From contig NZ_FNUZ01000002.1 in assembly GCF_900108225.1 (NCBI RefSeq), positions 808,501 through 872,500 on the forward strand: 64,000 nucleotides of DNA, read 5' to 3'. Position 1 is the first letter of the stretch. Every line of letters begins with the position of its first letter. The notes under the pieces were generated by a model, which was given only the letters and a program-made list of their open reading frames with translations, was not told the origin of the DNA and did not search any database. A program made the position numbers and the translations under genes. Below are positions 54,083 through 62,304 of this stretch, piece after piece. Source of the DNA: Thalassococcus halodurans. Its GTDB lineage: Bacteria; Pseudomonadota; Alphaproteobacteria; Rhodobacterales; Rhodobacteraceae.

Positions 54083-55476
54083 GGTCGTGTCACGAAAGCT
54101 TTGAAAATTCCCTGGCGGCGCGCTTCGGGCATGTGGGGGATCGGATTTTCAGGCTGCGAGGTCAAGGGGCATGGGTTCGAGAGGCCGAGAGAGGGTTTCG
54201 CAGCCGTCGACCTTTCGCATCTGGATTTGGCCGGATGCGAGCAGCGCCCAGAGGAGCATCGGCACGGTCTCGGCGCAGGGCAGCATGGTCTGGGTCTTGA
54301 TGCGGCGGCGGAACTCCTCGTTCAGGCGCTCGATGGCGTTGGTGGTCCGAGCGGATTTCCACTGCGAGGGATCGAGGCGGGTGAAGGTAAAGAGCCGGTC
54401 GCCCGCTTCCTCCAGGCTATCGGCTACGGCGCGGCACTTCAGGCGCCACTTGCGGAGGAACGCCTTGCGCCTCTTCTCGATCTCGGCCGGGGTGTCGGCA
54501 TAGATCATGTCCCGGTAGTCCTCGGTCAGCTCGCTATGCATGTGCTTCGGGGCATGGGCGAGGAGATTGCGGTGCTTGTGAACCGTGCAGCGCTGGATTG
54601 GCTGCTTATCGCCCCACAGCCCCACAAGTGCAGCTTCCAACCCCGGGGCGCCGTCTACGATCACGAATTCGGGCTTCTTTAGGCCGCGGGCATCAAGGTC
54701 ATCGAGGAACTGCCGCCAGGCGGCGGTGCTCTCCCCGCCCATGTTCCTGATGGAAAGCAGTACCTTCTGACCGTCACGACGCACGCCGATAGCCGCCAGC
54801 ACCGAGAAGTTCGTGGCTTTCCGATCCAGACGTGTCTTGATCACGGTGCCGTCAAGGATCAGGCGAACGATGTCCTCATCGGCGAGGCTGCGCGCGCACC
54901 ACGCGTCCCAGTCAACCTTCACCTTGCGCCAGGCGCGGCTGACCACGTCCTTGCTAACGGCGCCTTCGAACAGCCCGAACAGCGGCCGCTTGACGCGGCG
55001 GGTGTTGGTGCCCGCGAGGTATACCGCGGCGATCAGGGCCTCGGCCTTCTTGGTCAGGCGCCGGTAACGGGGCAGCGCCTTCGACCGCCATTCTGTCACC
55101 TTGCCCGTCTCGTCCTCGATCCGGGCACGCGGCACCCGCACCGTCTCGGTTCCGAAGGTGCCGGTGAGTTGCCGCTCACGGTGTCCGTGGCGATAGCTCT
55201 TCGCGGGGCCGGTGCCCCGGCCGTAGCGCCGGCGGCCGAGAAAGCCGGCCAGTTCCTCTTCGAATACGGCCTCAATGGTCGCGCGGACGTTCATCCGCAG
55301 CCGCTCCTCGATCGGATCGAACCCGGCCTCATGGGCCAGTAGCGCAAAGCTCGCGGAGTCGGTAATCTGGTTCATGGCGTGATCTCCCTGGCGGTTGCCG
55401 CCGCCGGTTGGGTGGGTGGATGTTCACCCGGAGATTACGCCGACTTCAAATTTCCACCAACTCCGAGACACGACCC
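54083..55476 (-). mobile_element. complete IS256-family insertion sequence with 8-bp target duplication
   Basis: A 1394-base element. The left end begins GGTCGTGTCACGAAAG, and the right end, in inverse complement, GGTCGTGTCTCGGAG after one extra G; the first nine bases match exactly. CAAACGGA occurs on both sides (54075-54082 and 55477-55484), an 8-bp target site duplication typical of IS256-family elements. The transposase gene inside is intact, so the element is recent and potentially active. Confidence 0.9.
54149..55375 (-). CDS. IS256-family transposase
   Basis: A 408-residue Mutator/IS256-type transposase. The N-terminus is basic with GFLGRRRYGRGTG; the DDE acids can be placed at LILDGTVIKT, VIVDGAPGLEAAL and the Glu in the AIERLNEEFRRRIKT segment near the C-terminus, and the conserved RCTVHKHRNLL follows the second Asp. 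Full length for the family and no internal stop, hence probably active. Confidence 0.95.
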   Translation of the reverse strand: MNQITDSASFALLAHEAGFDPIEERLRMNVRATIEAVFEEELAGFLGRRRYGRGTGPAKSYRHGHRERQLTGTFGTETVRVPRARIEDETGKVTEWRSKALPRYRRLTKKAEALIAAVYLAGTNTRRVKRPLFGLFEGAVSKDVVSRAWRKVKVDWDAWCARSLADEDIVRLILDGTVIKTRLDRKATNFSVLAAIGVRRDGQKVLLSIRNMGGESTAAWRQFLDDLDARGLKKPEFVIVDGAPGLEAALVGLWGDKQPIQRCTVHKHRNLLAHAPKHMHSELTEDYRDMIYADTPAEIEKRRKAFLRKWRLKCRAVADSLEEAGDRLFTFTRLDPSQWKSARTTNAIERLNEEFRRRIKTQTMLPCAETVPMLLWALLASGQIQMRKVDGCETLSRPLEPMPLDLAA

Positions 55477-55632
55477 CAAACGGAACAAAGCCATCAGACA
55501 TCCGCACATGCCTAGAAGCGACGCAGAATGGGAGAAATGGTTCGAGCGCCGCGAGGCGAAAAAGAAAAAAAGCGCAGAGCAAAGCCGCTAGGTAAGAAGC
55601 CGCCATCAACTGCAACCGGGGTCGGTGTGCCC

Positions 55633-56094
55633 ATGGCTCGCGCACTTGGCGAACCTGCGTTCTTCAATGATGGCCGGAAGCGTAGCAAGATCCTGGAGTT
55701 TGCAGATTATCGTCGTGCGAACCCGACACCAGCGGAGGCTGAACTATCCCGAATTTTAAACGCTCTCAATGACGGAGTGCTGCGTCAGAAATTTGTCCGG
55801 GAGCACGTTATTTCGGGACAATGGATCGTGGACTTTTTCTTTTCGGAGATCCGTTTGGCAGTCGAGGTCGATGGATCAATCCATCTGACGGGCCATCAAC
55901 TTCACAGAGACAAGCTCAAAGACGCCGATTGCGCGAAATTCGACATCACGATCCTGCGGATCACAAACTCCGAAGTATTTGGGTGCAGAGAGAAGTTGAT
56001 CTCGAAATTGCGTTCTGGTTGGCGGGAGGCACTGTCCCGGAAAAATCGCGTGATTGGCGTCTCAGAAGAGGAGTACTTCGGGCGCCAGTTATGA
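55633..56094 (+). CDS. DUF559 endonuclease-like protein
   Basis: A 153-residue protein of the DUF559 group (PF04480), a Vsr-like PD-(D/E)xK nuclease fold. NPTPAEAELSRILNAL leads in; KFVREHVISGQWIVDFFFSEIRLAVEVDGSIHL contains the D...E-x-D core (usually DF...EVDG). LRITNSEVF matches the family's FWNNEV region. ATG 55633 gives the usual length; the longer frame from 55528 runs through IS-flanking sequence. It is convergent with the DUF3883 gene. Whether it cuts DNA is unknown. Confidence 0.8.
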   Translation: MARALGEPAFFNDGRKRSKILEFADYRRANPTPAEAELSRILNALNDGVLRQKFVREHVISGQWIVDFFFSEIRLAVEVDGSIHLTGHQLHRDKLKDADCAKFDITILRITNSEVFGCREKLISKLRSGWREALSRKNRVIGVSEEEYFGRQL

Positions 56095-56130
56095 CCACGC
56101 CACAACGCGAATAAGTCCACTCAGGGGATC

Positions 56131-56967
56131 TCAGTGGAAGCTGGCCTGAAACGTCGTCGCGGTCAGTGAGACATGCGCGTCCAGCGGCGGATGCAGTTCG
56201 AACGCCTTCGGCGCACGTGAGAAATTCCACAGCCGGAACAGACGCCATTCCGACAGGCGCTCCTCGGCCACAGCCAGTTCGTTGCAAGTGATGTGGAAGG
56301 GCGTGCGCTCCCATCCGTTCGTCGTCTTGACCTCGATCAGCCGCGGGAGCCCGTCCGGGGCGAAACTCGCGATTTCGTAACCGGCACCGTCTCCGTCTTC
56401 TTCAGACACCCAGCGTACCTTGCGCACCAGATCGTCCCGTCCTGCTTTCCGCAATGCCGCGCGCTAATGCACCAACACACGTTCCTCGCCCGCGCGCCCG
56501 AGGGCCCGGTTGCGCTCGTCCCGGCCTGCAACGTCGAATTTTCGTGCGACATGCAGCATTTGCTCCAGCTCCTGCGGCGGTGGTTGGTTAGACATTGTCG
56601 GTGACGGTCCAATCCAGATCTGCGCAGCCTCGCGCAAACCATTTGCTGGTCGCGAGCTCGGCATCCGCCCAAGCCAGGCCGGGTTCCGTGCCAACCAGCG
56701 CGCCACAGCATCAACCAAGGTCATCTGGAAATTAAACGCTGGCTTGTAGCCGCGGATCCAATCTTCGCCGAGCCCCTTCAATACGGCGCTGATATTCTGA
56801 TGCTTGAACTCGATCGAGCCTTCAGTTCGGCTCCGTAAAAGGGGCATCAAGCTGCGCCGGTGCTGAGCCTTATTGTATGGACGGCCCTCCATGTCCTCAG
56901 CCAGCATCGCGAAGTAATCCGCGACGATCAGGTCGTTTTCTGCATCTGTCCAGGGCCCGTTCGACAT
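56131..56967 (-). pseudogene. DUF3883 domain protein interrupted by an in-frame amber codon
   Basis: The minus frame from ATG 56967 reads an N-terminal domain of about 165 residues (NDLIVADYFAMLAEDMEGRPYNKAQHRRSL and LKGLGEDWIRGYKPAFNFQ) to VLVH, then TAG at 56464-56466, then in the same frame RAALRKAGRDDLVRKVRWVSEEDGDGAGYEI and the DUF3883 core RLIEVKTTNGWERTPFHITCNE to 56131. GAG to TAG is the simplest explanation. The DUF3883 core has the D...EVK pattern of PD-(D/E)xK nucleases and occurs with restriction-like systems. Confidence 0.83.
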
Positions 56968-57316
56968 GCCGCCAGGCTATGAGCGGAAAGTCTGTTTGTC
57001 ACAAACGACTTCTCGCGACCGTTCGCACCACCCCGCACGACCACGCCGCCTTCGGGTGTCTCTGATGGTGTCGATAGCGGTCGAACCTGCCTCAACTGCG
57101 GCGCAATCAATTTTTGCCAAGCATTTGGAAAGGAAAACAATTTTGAATACGTCTCGATTTGAGTGAAGGGCGGATGGAAAGAGACGCTGGGCTTTCAGAG
57201 ACCGATTTCAGCCGAAACGCCAGTCTCCGAAAGTCGAATGGCCTCGCTAAACCCCTTTGAAACAAAAAGAAAAAAGGCCCCGTCAGGTACCTTATCTCGG
57301 GTTTGCGATGTGCAAA
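56968..57316. other. intergenic stretch between DUF3883 gene and tRNA-Ser
   Basis: About 350 bases. I see no integrase, no clear protein, and no obvious copy of the tRNA 3' end. The 57155-57300 part is AT-richer. It could hold the attachment-site scar of a lost island. Confidence 0.45.
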
Positions 57317-57406
57317 TGGCGGAGAGGAAGGGATTCGAACCCTCGAGACGGTTCCCCGCCTACACACTTTCCAGGCGTGCGCCTTCGACCACTCGGCCAC
57401 CTCTCC
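57317..57406 (-). tRNA. tRNA-Ser(GGA)
   Basis: The minus strand folds as a 90-nt serine tRNA including encoded CCA. The acceptor stem is GGAGAGG paired with CCTCTCC, the anticodon loop is CTGGAAA with anticodon GGA, there is a long variable arm, and the T-arm contains GGTTCGAATCC. The 3' end lies at 57317 and faces the accessory region, the orientation in which integrases use tRNA genes as attachment sites. Confidence 0.97.
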
Positions 57407-57486
57407 GTCGACCCGTCTAATGGAAACTGAAGGGTAAGTGCAAGGGGCGAATTGTCATAAATTTGAACAAAATCCACCTGCTAACA

Positions 57487-58206
57487 TCAACCTTCCAAAA
57501 GCAGGTTGACGCGGCGGTTCTGTTTGCCTTTGTTTTCAATTTTTCCGATACGGATACGCCCGATTTCGCCCGTATTGGCGACATGTGTGCCGCCGCACGG
57601 TTGCAGATCTACGGTGCTGTCCCCTTCCCCGATCCGAACAAGGCGTATGCGTCCTGAACCACGTGGTGGCTGGACCGACATGGTTTTCACCATGTCAGGG
57701 TTCTCATCCAGTTCTGCTTCGGTGATCCACTCGTCAGAAACCTGCAGATTCTGGTCGATCAGCGCATTCACCGCATCCTCGATCGCCTGCTTGTCCGAGG
57801 GCGGCTCAGGCATCAAGAAATCCAGACGCCCCTTACCTTCGCCAATCGCACCGCCTGTGACCGGCAAGGGCAGAACAACGGACAATAGATGCAGGGCCGT
57901 GTGCACCCGCATGTGGGACATACGCCGCCCCCAATCCAGGCGTTGCTGAACCGCGCTTCCCACCGGAGGAAGGGGTTTGGGTTCTGCGGGCACAAGAACG
58001 ATCTGGTCGCCTTCGCCCTTCACTGTCGTCGCGATATCCCAAACCTGCTCATCCAACAGCAACTGCCCACTATCGCCGGGCTGACCGCCGCCTGTGGGGT
58101 AGAAAATGCTTTGATCGCAGACGATGCCCCCTTCCGGCGTATGGGCGGTGACCTGCGCCTCCAGAATGGATTGCATGGGGTTCTCACGAAAGACGGGTGT
58201 GGTCAT
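57487..58206 (-). CDS. alanyl-tRNA editing protein AlaX
   Basis: A 239-residue stand-alone AlaRS editing domain that removes serine or glycine wrongly loaded on tRNA-Ala. DQSIFYPTGGGQPGDSG is the domain opening; the zinc site is made of MRVHTALHLL (H-x4-H) and DLQPCGGTHVANTGEIG (C-x3-H). ATG 58206 is taken; ATG 58176 (MQSILEAQ) is possible. It lies between the tRNA gene and the cysK terminator, first gene of the resumed core. Confidence 0.92.
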   Translation of the reverse strand: MTTPVFRENPMQSILEAQVTAHTPEGGIVCDQSIFYPTGGGQPGDSGQLLLDEQVWDIATTVKGEGDQIVLVPAEPKPLPPVGSAVQQRLDWGRRMSHMRVHTALHLLSVVLPLPVTGGAIGEGKGRLDFLMPEPPSDKQAIEDAVNALIDQNLQVSDEWITEAELDENPDMVKTMSVQPPRGSGRIRLVRIGEGDSTVDLQPCGGTHVANTGEIGRIRIGKIENKGKQNRRVNLLLEG

Positions 58207-58227
58207 TTTCTGTTCCTACGTCGGGAC

Positions 58228-58260
58228 CAAAAGAAAAATCTGCGCCACGGGGGCGCAGAT
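58228..58260 (-). terminator. intrinsic terminator after cysK
   Basis: Perfect 9-bp stem ATCTGCGCC / GGCGCAGAT with a five-base loop at 58238-58260; on the minus strand it is followed by TTTTTCTTTT. It ends the trgA-trgB-cysK side before the AlaX gene. Confidence 0.85.
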
Positions 58261-58321
58261 CATTCAAGCCATTTTATAGCTGTCAAAGCAAGTCGGGCCG
58301 GTACCCGATCTTGCTGACTTA

Positions 58322-59353
58322 TCAGTCTTCAAAAACGCCGGGGATCGATGCCGGTGCGCGGTCCAACCATGACGGAACCGGCAAACCGCGGCCTGCAAGA
58401 AATTCCGGGTTGAACAGCTTGGACTGGTAGCGGTTACCGTAGTCACAGAGCACCGTCACAATCGTGTGGCCCGGTCCCATTTCCTGCGCCATGCGGATGG
58501 CGCCAGCGACGTTCACACCGGTCGAGCCGCCCATGACAAGGCCCTCTTCGGACAGAAGATCGAATACGATGGGCAGCGCTTCGTGATCGGAAATCTGATA
58601 GGCGAAGTCCGGTTTGAAGCCTTCAAGGTTCGCTGTGATGCGGCCCTGCCCGATCCCTTCGGTGATCGAGTCGCCTTCGGACTTGAATTCGCCCGTGGTG
58701 TAGTAGCTGTACAGCGCGGCGCCCATTGGATCTGCAAGACCGATTTTCACGCCTTTGGATTGCAGCGACTCGGCCACGCCCGCCAGCGTACCGCCTGAGC
58801 CGACAGCACAGATGAAGCCATCAACCTTGCCGCCGGTCTGATCCCAGATTTCTGGGCCGGTTGTGGCGACATGCGCCATACGGTTTGCAACGTTGTCGAA
58901 CTGGTTGGCCCAGATCGCGCCGTGCTTTTCGGTTTTCGCCAGCTTTTCGGCCAGACGACCGGAATAGCGCACATAGTTGTTCGGGTTTTTATAAGGCGCG
59001 GCAGGAACTTGGACCAGTTCCGCACCTGCAAGGCGCAGCATGTCTTTCTTTTCCTGAGACTGCGTTTCAGGAATGACGATCACGGTTTTAAAGCCCATCG
59101 ACGCGCCAACCAGCGCAAGGCCGATGCCCGTATTGCCAGCTGTGCCTTCGACGATTGTACCACCGGGTTCAAGCAGGCCTTTTTCGACGGCATCCTTGAT
59201 GATGTACAAAGCTGCACGGTCTTTGACCGATTGGCCGGGGTTCATGAACTCGGCCTTGCCCAGAATGGTACATCCCGTCATCTCGCTGGCTTTGCGCAGC
59301 TTGATAAGCGGCGTATTTCCCACGGCAGCGGCCAGATCACCCGCGATATGCAT
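58322..59353 (-). CDS. cysK: cysteine synthase A
   Basis: PLP enzyme of 343 residues that makes cysteine from O-acetylserine and sulfide. VGNTPLIKLRKASE and the Lys44 Schiff base in NPGQSVKDRAALYI are at the N-terminus; VEGTAGNTGIGLAL is the substrate loop, and AVGSGGTLAGVA the phosphate-binding loop. Part of a trgA-trgB-cysK arrangement; in Rhodobacter sphaeroides these genes together give tellurite resistance. Own terminator behind it. Confidence 0.95.
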   Translation of the reverse strand: MHIAGDLAAAVGNTPLIKLRKASEMTGCTILGKAEFMNPGQSVKDRAALYIIKDAVEKGLLEPGGTIVEGTAGNTGIGLALVGASMGFKTVIVIPETQSQEKKDMLRLAGAELVQVPAAPYKNPNNYVRYSGRLAEKLAKTEKHGAIWANQFDNVANRMAHVATTGPEIWDQTGGKVDGFICAVGSGGTLAGVAESLQSKGVKIGLADPMGAALYSYYTTGEFKSEGDSITEGIGQGRITANLEGFKPDFAYQISDHEALPIVFDLLSEEGLVMGGSTGVNVAGAIRMAQEMGPGHTIVTVLCDYGNRYQSKLFNPEFLAGRGLPVPSWLDRAPASIPGVFED

Positions 59354-59413
59354 GACTGAATCCTTACTTGAGCGTTGTTCTTGAAACGGGTGTAAGCCGC
59401 GTAGCAGCGGAAC

Positions 59414-60541
59414 TCAAGCCGACCTGCGCAGCCGATCGCGTTCACGATCCAGCCAGTACAGCATCATGATCAACGGAACGGCGTTGATCTCGCCTGTTTC
59501 GATCAACGACATGGCGTGGTCAAAGGACACGATATGGCTTTTGATATCTTCGTTTTCACTTAGCAGCCCGCCCAATAAGGACGGCTTTTCTGGTAGGTCC
59601 AGAAGCCCGACAAAGCAATGAAAAAACTCGGTCGAATAGCCGGGGGATGCATATGCCTTTGGCATGACTTCAACGCGGCTGATGGACAGACCGGTTTCTT
59701 CCAGTGCTTCACGCATTGCGGTGTCAACTGGCGCTTCGCCGGCATCGACCAGTCCTGCGACAGGCTCCAACACCCACGGCGCATCGTCACCACGGGCCAA
59801 GGGACCGTAGCGCAGTTGTTCTATCAAAAGAACACGATCTGTTTTGGGATCATAGGGCAGGATCAGCGCAGCGTCATAAGCGACAAAAGCTGCGCGTTGA
59901 AGAACGTCGCTCATCCCCCCGCTGAAACGCGGGTACTGGATTTCGATTTCCTGCAAACGGAAAAACCCATCATAGCCCCCGCGCCTGCGGAACAGGGGAA
60001 TATCCCCTTTGCCCATCCGTGTTCGCAGCGTTTGCGGCCCTGTATCGCGTGCCAGAATGCTGGCCCAAGCCCGATCTGCAAAAAACGGACGCCACGGGCG
60101 AATTGTTTCGGGGTCTGTCTTGCCGAAATGATCCATGACCTCTCCGGCCGCGATCACCGTGATCTCTCCCCACTTTGCAGCCCAGTCATCCAAGCGCCAT
60201 GAGCATTCAAGATCGTAGGTCTGATCCGCAAAATAGACCTGTGCAGTCTCTGCACGTTCATCAACCGTGATTACCACGGTTTCCAGACGGTAGCCAAATC
60301 CACCTTCGTAAAAATCCAGCCGCGCAATATCCTGCGCTGACAAATCCCTGACCCAGATACCGTCTGCAAATGCGGTGCTGTCGGCGACCAGAACAGGAAA
60401 ATCCGCGTCTTTGACAAGATAGCTGGCGTAGCCCGGCAAGATCGCCGGTTTCGCATCCAGATCCTCAATCGACCGTCCTAAGACCTGCGCGAGCAGCGGC
60501 AAGTGGCACAGCGTGCCATAGAAAAACAGCGATGACGGCAT
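59414..60541 (-). CDS. trgB: TrgB: gamma-glutamylcyclotransferase-like plus Nudix hydrolase fusion
   Basis: A 375-residue two-domain protein. Residues about 1-115 are a GGCT/AIG2-like domain (SSLFFYGTLCHLPLLAQVLG, LDFYEGGFGYRL with the catalytic-site Glu). Residues 225-365 are a Nudix domain: VLEPVAGLVDAGEAPVDTAMREALEETGL matches GX5EX7REUXEEXGU, as in ADP-ribose pyrophosphatases. TrgB is known from the R. sphaeroides tellurite-resistance locus. It follows trgA by three bases and precedes cysK by 60. The biochemical role in tellurite resistance is not settled. Confidence 0.9.
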   Translation of the reverse strand: MPSSLFFYGTLCHLPLLAQVLGRSIEDLDAKPAILPGYASYLVKDADFPVLVADSTAFADGIWVRDLSAQDIARLDFYEGGFGYRLETVVITVDERAETAQVYFADQTYDLECSWRLDDWAAKWGEITVIAAGEVMDHFGKTDPETIRPWRPFFADRAWASILARDTGPQTLRTRMGKGDIPLFRRRGGYDGFFRLQEIEIQYPRFSGGMSDVLQRAAFVAYDAALILPYDPKTDRVLLIEQLRYGPLARGDDAPWVLEPVAGLVDAGEAPVDTAMREALEETGLSISRVEVMPKAYASPGYSTEFFHCFVGLLDLPEKPSLLGGLLSENEDIKSHIVSFDHAMSLIETGEINAVPLIMMLYWLDRERDRLRRSA

Positions 60542-60544
60542 TGT

Positions 60545-60985
60545 TTAATCCCAGCGGCGCTTTGTGTATTCGCCGGCCATTCCGATCACGACCATACCCA
60601 CGGCAAGGACGGCAAAGATCTGCGGGTAATTGATGTATTCCCACAGATCGACGAACTGCCCCAGCATCCCATCAATCGCTTCGAAAATGTTGTCGTATTT
60701 GGATTTGAAGGATTCCTGAACCATGAAGCCGATGGAATAATACAGCAGAACCAGAAACACGGTCGACGCGACCGCTGTGATTCCGTTTGCGATACTATTC
60801 CAGATACCCCTGCCAGCCTGACGTCCGACAAGTTTCCACCCCATGGCAAAGGCGATGGCTGCGTTCGTGTAATCGAACCGCGACACGTCATAGGCTGAGG
60901 GAAGATTGGGTTTGACCATTTCCGATACCAATACGGCCAGCGCTGCCAGCAGGGCCCCACATATAAGTTTCGAAAATGTCGGCAT
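60545..60985 (-). CDS. trgA: TrgA-family tellurite-resistance membrane protein
   Basis: A 146-residue membrane protein with four predicted helices (near residues 5-25, 40-58, 68-90, 120-138). Position directly before the GGCT-Nudix gene and cysK is that of TrgA in R. sphaeroides. No catalytic motif is visible. First gene of the trgA-trgB-cysK group; the cfa gene ends nine bases upstream on the same strand. Confidence 0.85.
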   Translation of the reverse strand: MPTFSKLICGALLAALAVLVSEMVKPNLPSAYDVSRFDYTNAAIAFAMGWKLVGRQAGRGIWNSIANGITAVASTVFLVLLYYSIGFMVQESFKSKYDNIFEAIDGMLGQFVDLWEYINYPQIFAVLAVGMVVIGMAGEYTKRRWD

Positions 60986-60993
60986 CTCAATCT

Positions 60994-62304
60994 TTATTTT
61001 GGTCGCATTACGGTAATCTGGGTGACGTCACAGTTTCCGTAATTAAAAGTCGAAGAACAGGACGCCAAGTAGAAGTTCCACATTCTCCGGAACCGTTCGT
61101 CAAATCCTAACTTCTGAATCTCGTCCCATTTTTCGTTAAATGTGTCATACCAGCGACTGAGGGTTTGACCATAGCTGGGGCCAAACTCGATTGAGCCTTC
61201 GACATCCAGACCAGCCTTTTCGATCTCTTCGCGCAGAACGACGGGCGATGGCAGCATGCCCCCGGGAAAGATGTATTTCTGAATGAAATCAACACCCTTT
61301 CGATAAACTTCCCAGCGGCGATGTTGGACAGTGATGATCTGGAACGTACCTTTCCCGCCGGGTTTCAGGCGATTTCGCACCGTTTCGAAATAGACGGGCC
61401 AGTATTTTTCGCCGACAGCTTCGAACATCTCGATCGACGCGATGCCATCATAGCTGCCTCGCTCGTCGCGATAATCCTGAAGTTTAAATTCTACCTGATC
61501 TTGCAGGCCGGCCTTGGCGATCCGCTCTTGCGCGAACTTGAACTGCTCTTGCGAAATGGTCAGTCCGGTGACCTTCAGGCCGCGTTCTTTGGCTGCGTAT
61601 TCAGCGAACCCGCCCCAGCCACAGCCGATTTCCAGCACATGATCACCGGGTTTCACGCCCATCTGATCGACCATGCTTTCGTACTTTTGCATCTGCGCTT
61701 TTTCGAGGCTTTCCTGCCCTGTTTTGAACAGCGCCGACGAATACGTCATCGTGTCATCCAGCCACAAACCGTAAAAATCGTTGCCCAGATCATAGTGGTA
61801 GGAAATGTTCTTGCGCGCCTGACGCTTGGAGTTCGATTGCAGCCAGAACCGCAGTTTTTCGAACGCACGGACAAGCCCCTGCCCCGGAAATCCGTCGAAC
61901 ACGTCGTCGCCACCTGCGTGGATCAGATCAAGAAACGCCATCAGGTCCGGTGTCGACCACCATTCGTCAAGATAAGCATCGCAGAAACCCAGATCACCTT
62001 CGCGGATCAGACGCGCAAAGATGTCGGGGTTGTGAATTCTCAGTTCTGCCACAGGTCCGGGCTTTTTTCCCTCGGCACGGAAGCGACGCCCATCGGGTAA
62101 GACAAAATCGATACGGCCGCTCTCCATGTTCTGCGCGATGTCGAACACGTGTTTGAAATACCGCGGCAGACCCGTTTGATTGGTCGTGTCTGTCAAAACC
62201 ATGTCAGCCCCCTGTAGCGCGACACCGCCCATATTCTGGCGGTCATTGTTAAGACCTAGGCTAAGCGGGGCATTGGTGGTCTGGCAAGCGTCCGTACTAG
62301 TCAT
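60994..62304 (-). CDS. cfa: cyclopropane-fatty-acyl-phospholipid synthase
   Basis: SAM-dependent enzyme that adds a methylene bridge to unsaturated acyl chains in membrane lipids. The 436-residue frame has the lipid-binding N-domain up to about 165, then ISYHYDLGNDFYGLWLDDTMTYSSALF, the SAM loop VLEIGCGWGGFAEYAAKERG and VTGLTISQEQ, and IEMFEAVGEKYWPVYF, all typical of Cfa. The true start may be internal (MGGVAL at 62235 or MVLTD at 62202) because the first residues are not conserved. Its start overlaps the end of the photolyase gene. Confidence 0.94.
   Translation of the reverse strand: MTSTDACQTTNAPLSLGLNNDRQNMGGVALQGADMVLTDTTNQTGLPRYFKHVFDIAQNMESGRIDFVLPDGRRFRAEGKKPGPVAELRIHNPDIFARLIREGDLGFCDAYLDEWWSTPDLMAFLDLIHAGGDDVFDGFPGQGLVRAFEKLRFWLQSNSKRQARKNISYHYDLGNDFYGLWLDDTMTYSSALFKTGQESLEKAQMQKYESMVDQMGVKPGDHVLEIGCGWGGFAEYAAKERGLKVTGLTISQEQFKFAQERIAKAGLQDQVEFKLQDYRDERGSYDGIASIEMFEAVGEKYWPVYFETVRNRLKPGGKGTFQIITVQHRRWEVYRKGVDFIQKYIFPGGMLPSPVVLREEIEKAGLDVEGSIEFGPSYGQTLSRWYDTFNEKWDEIQKLGFDERFRRMWNFYLASCSSTFNYGNCDVTQITVMRPK

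Noticed and set aside
55379-55591. 70-residue protein across the IS256 right end
   Set aside because: Its first 32 codons are IS end sequence; only the part after the target duplication could belong to a host gene.
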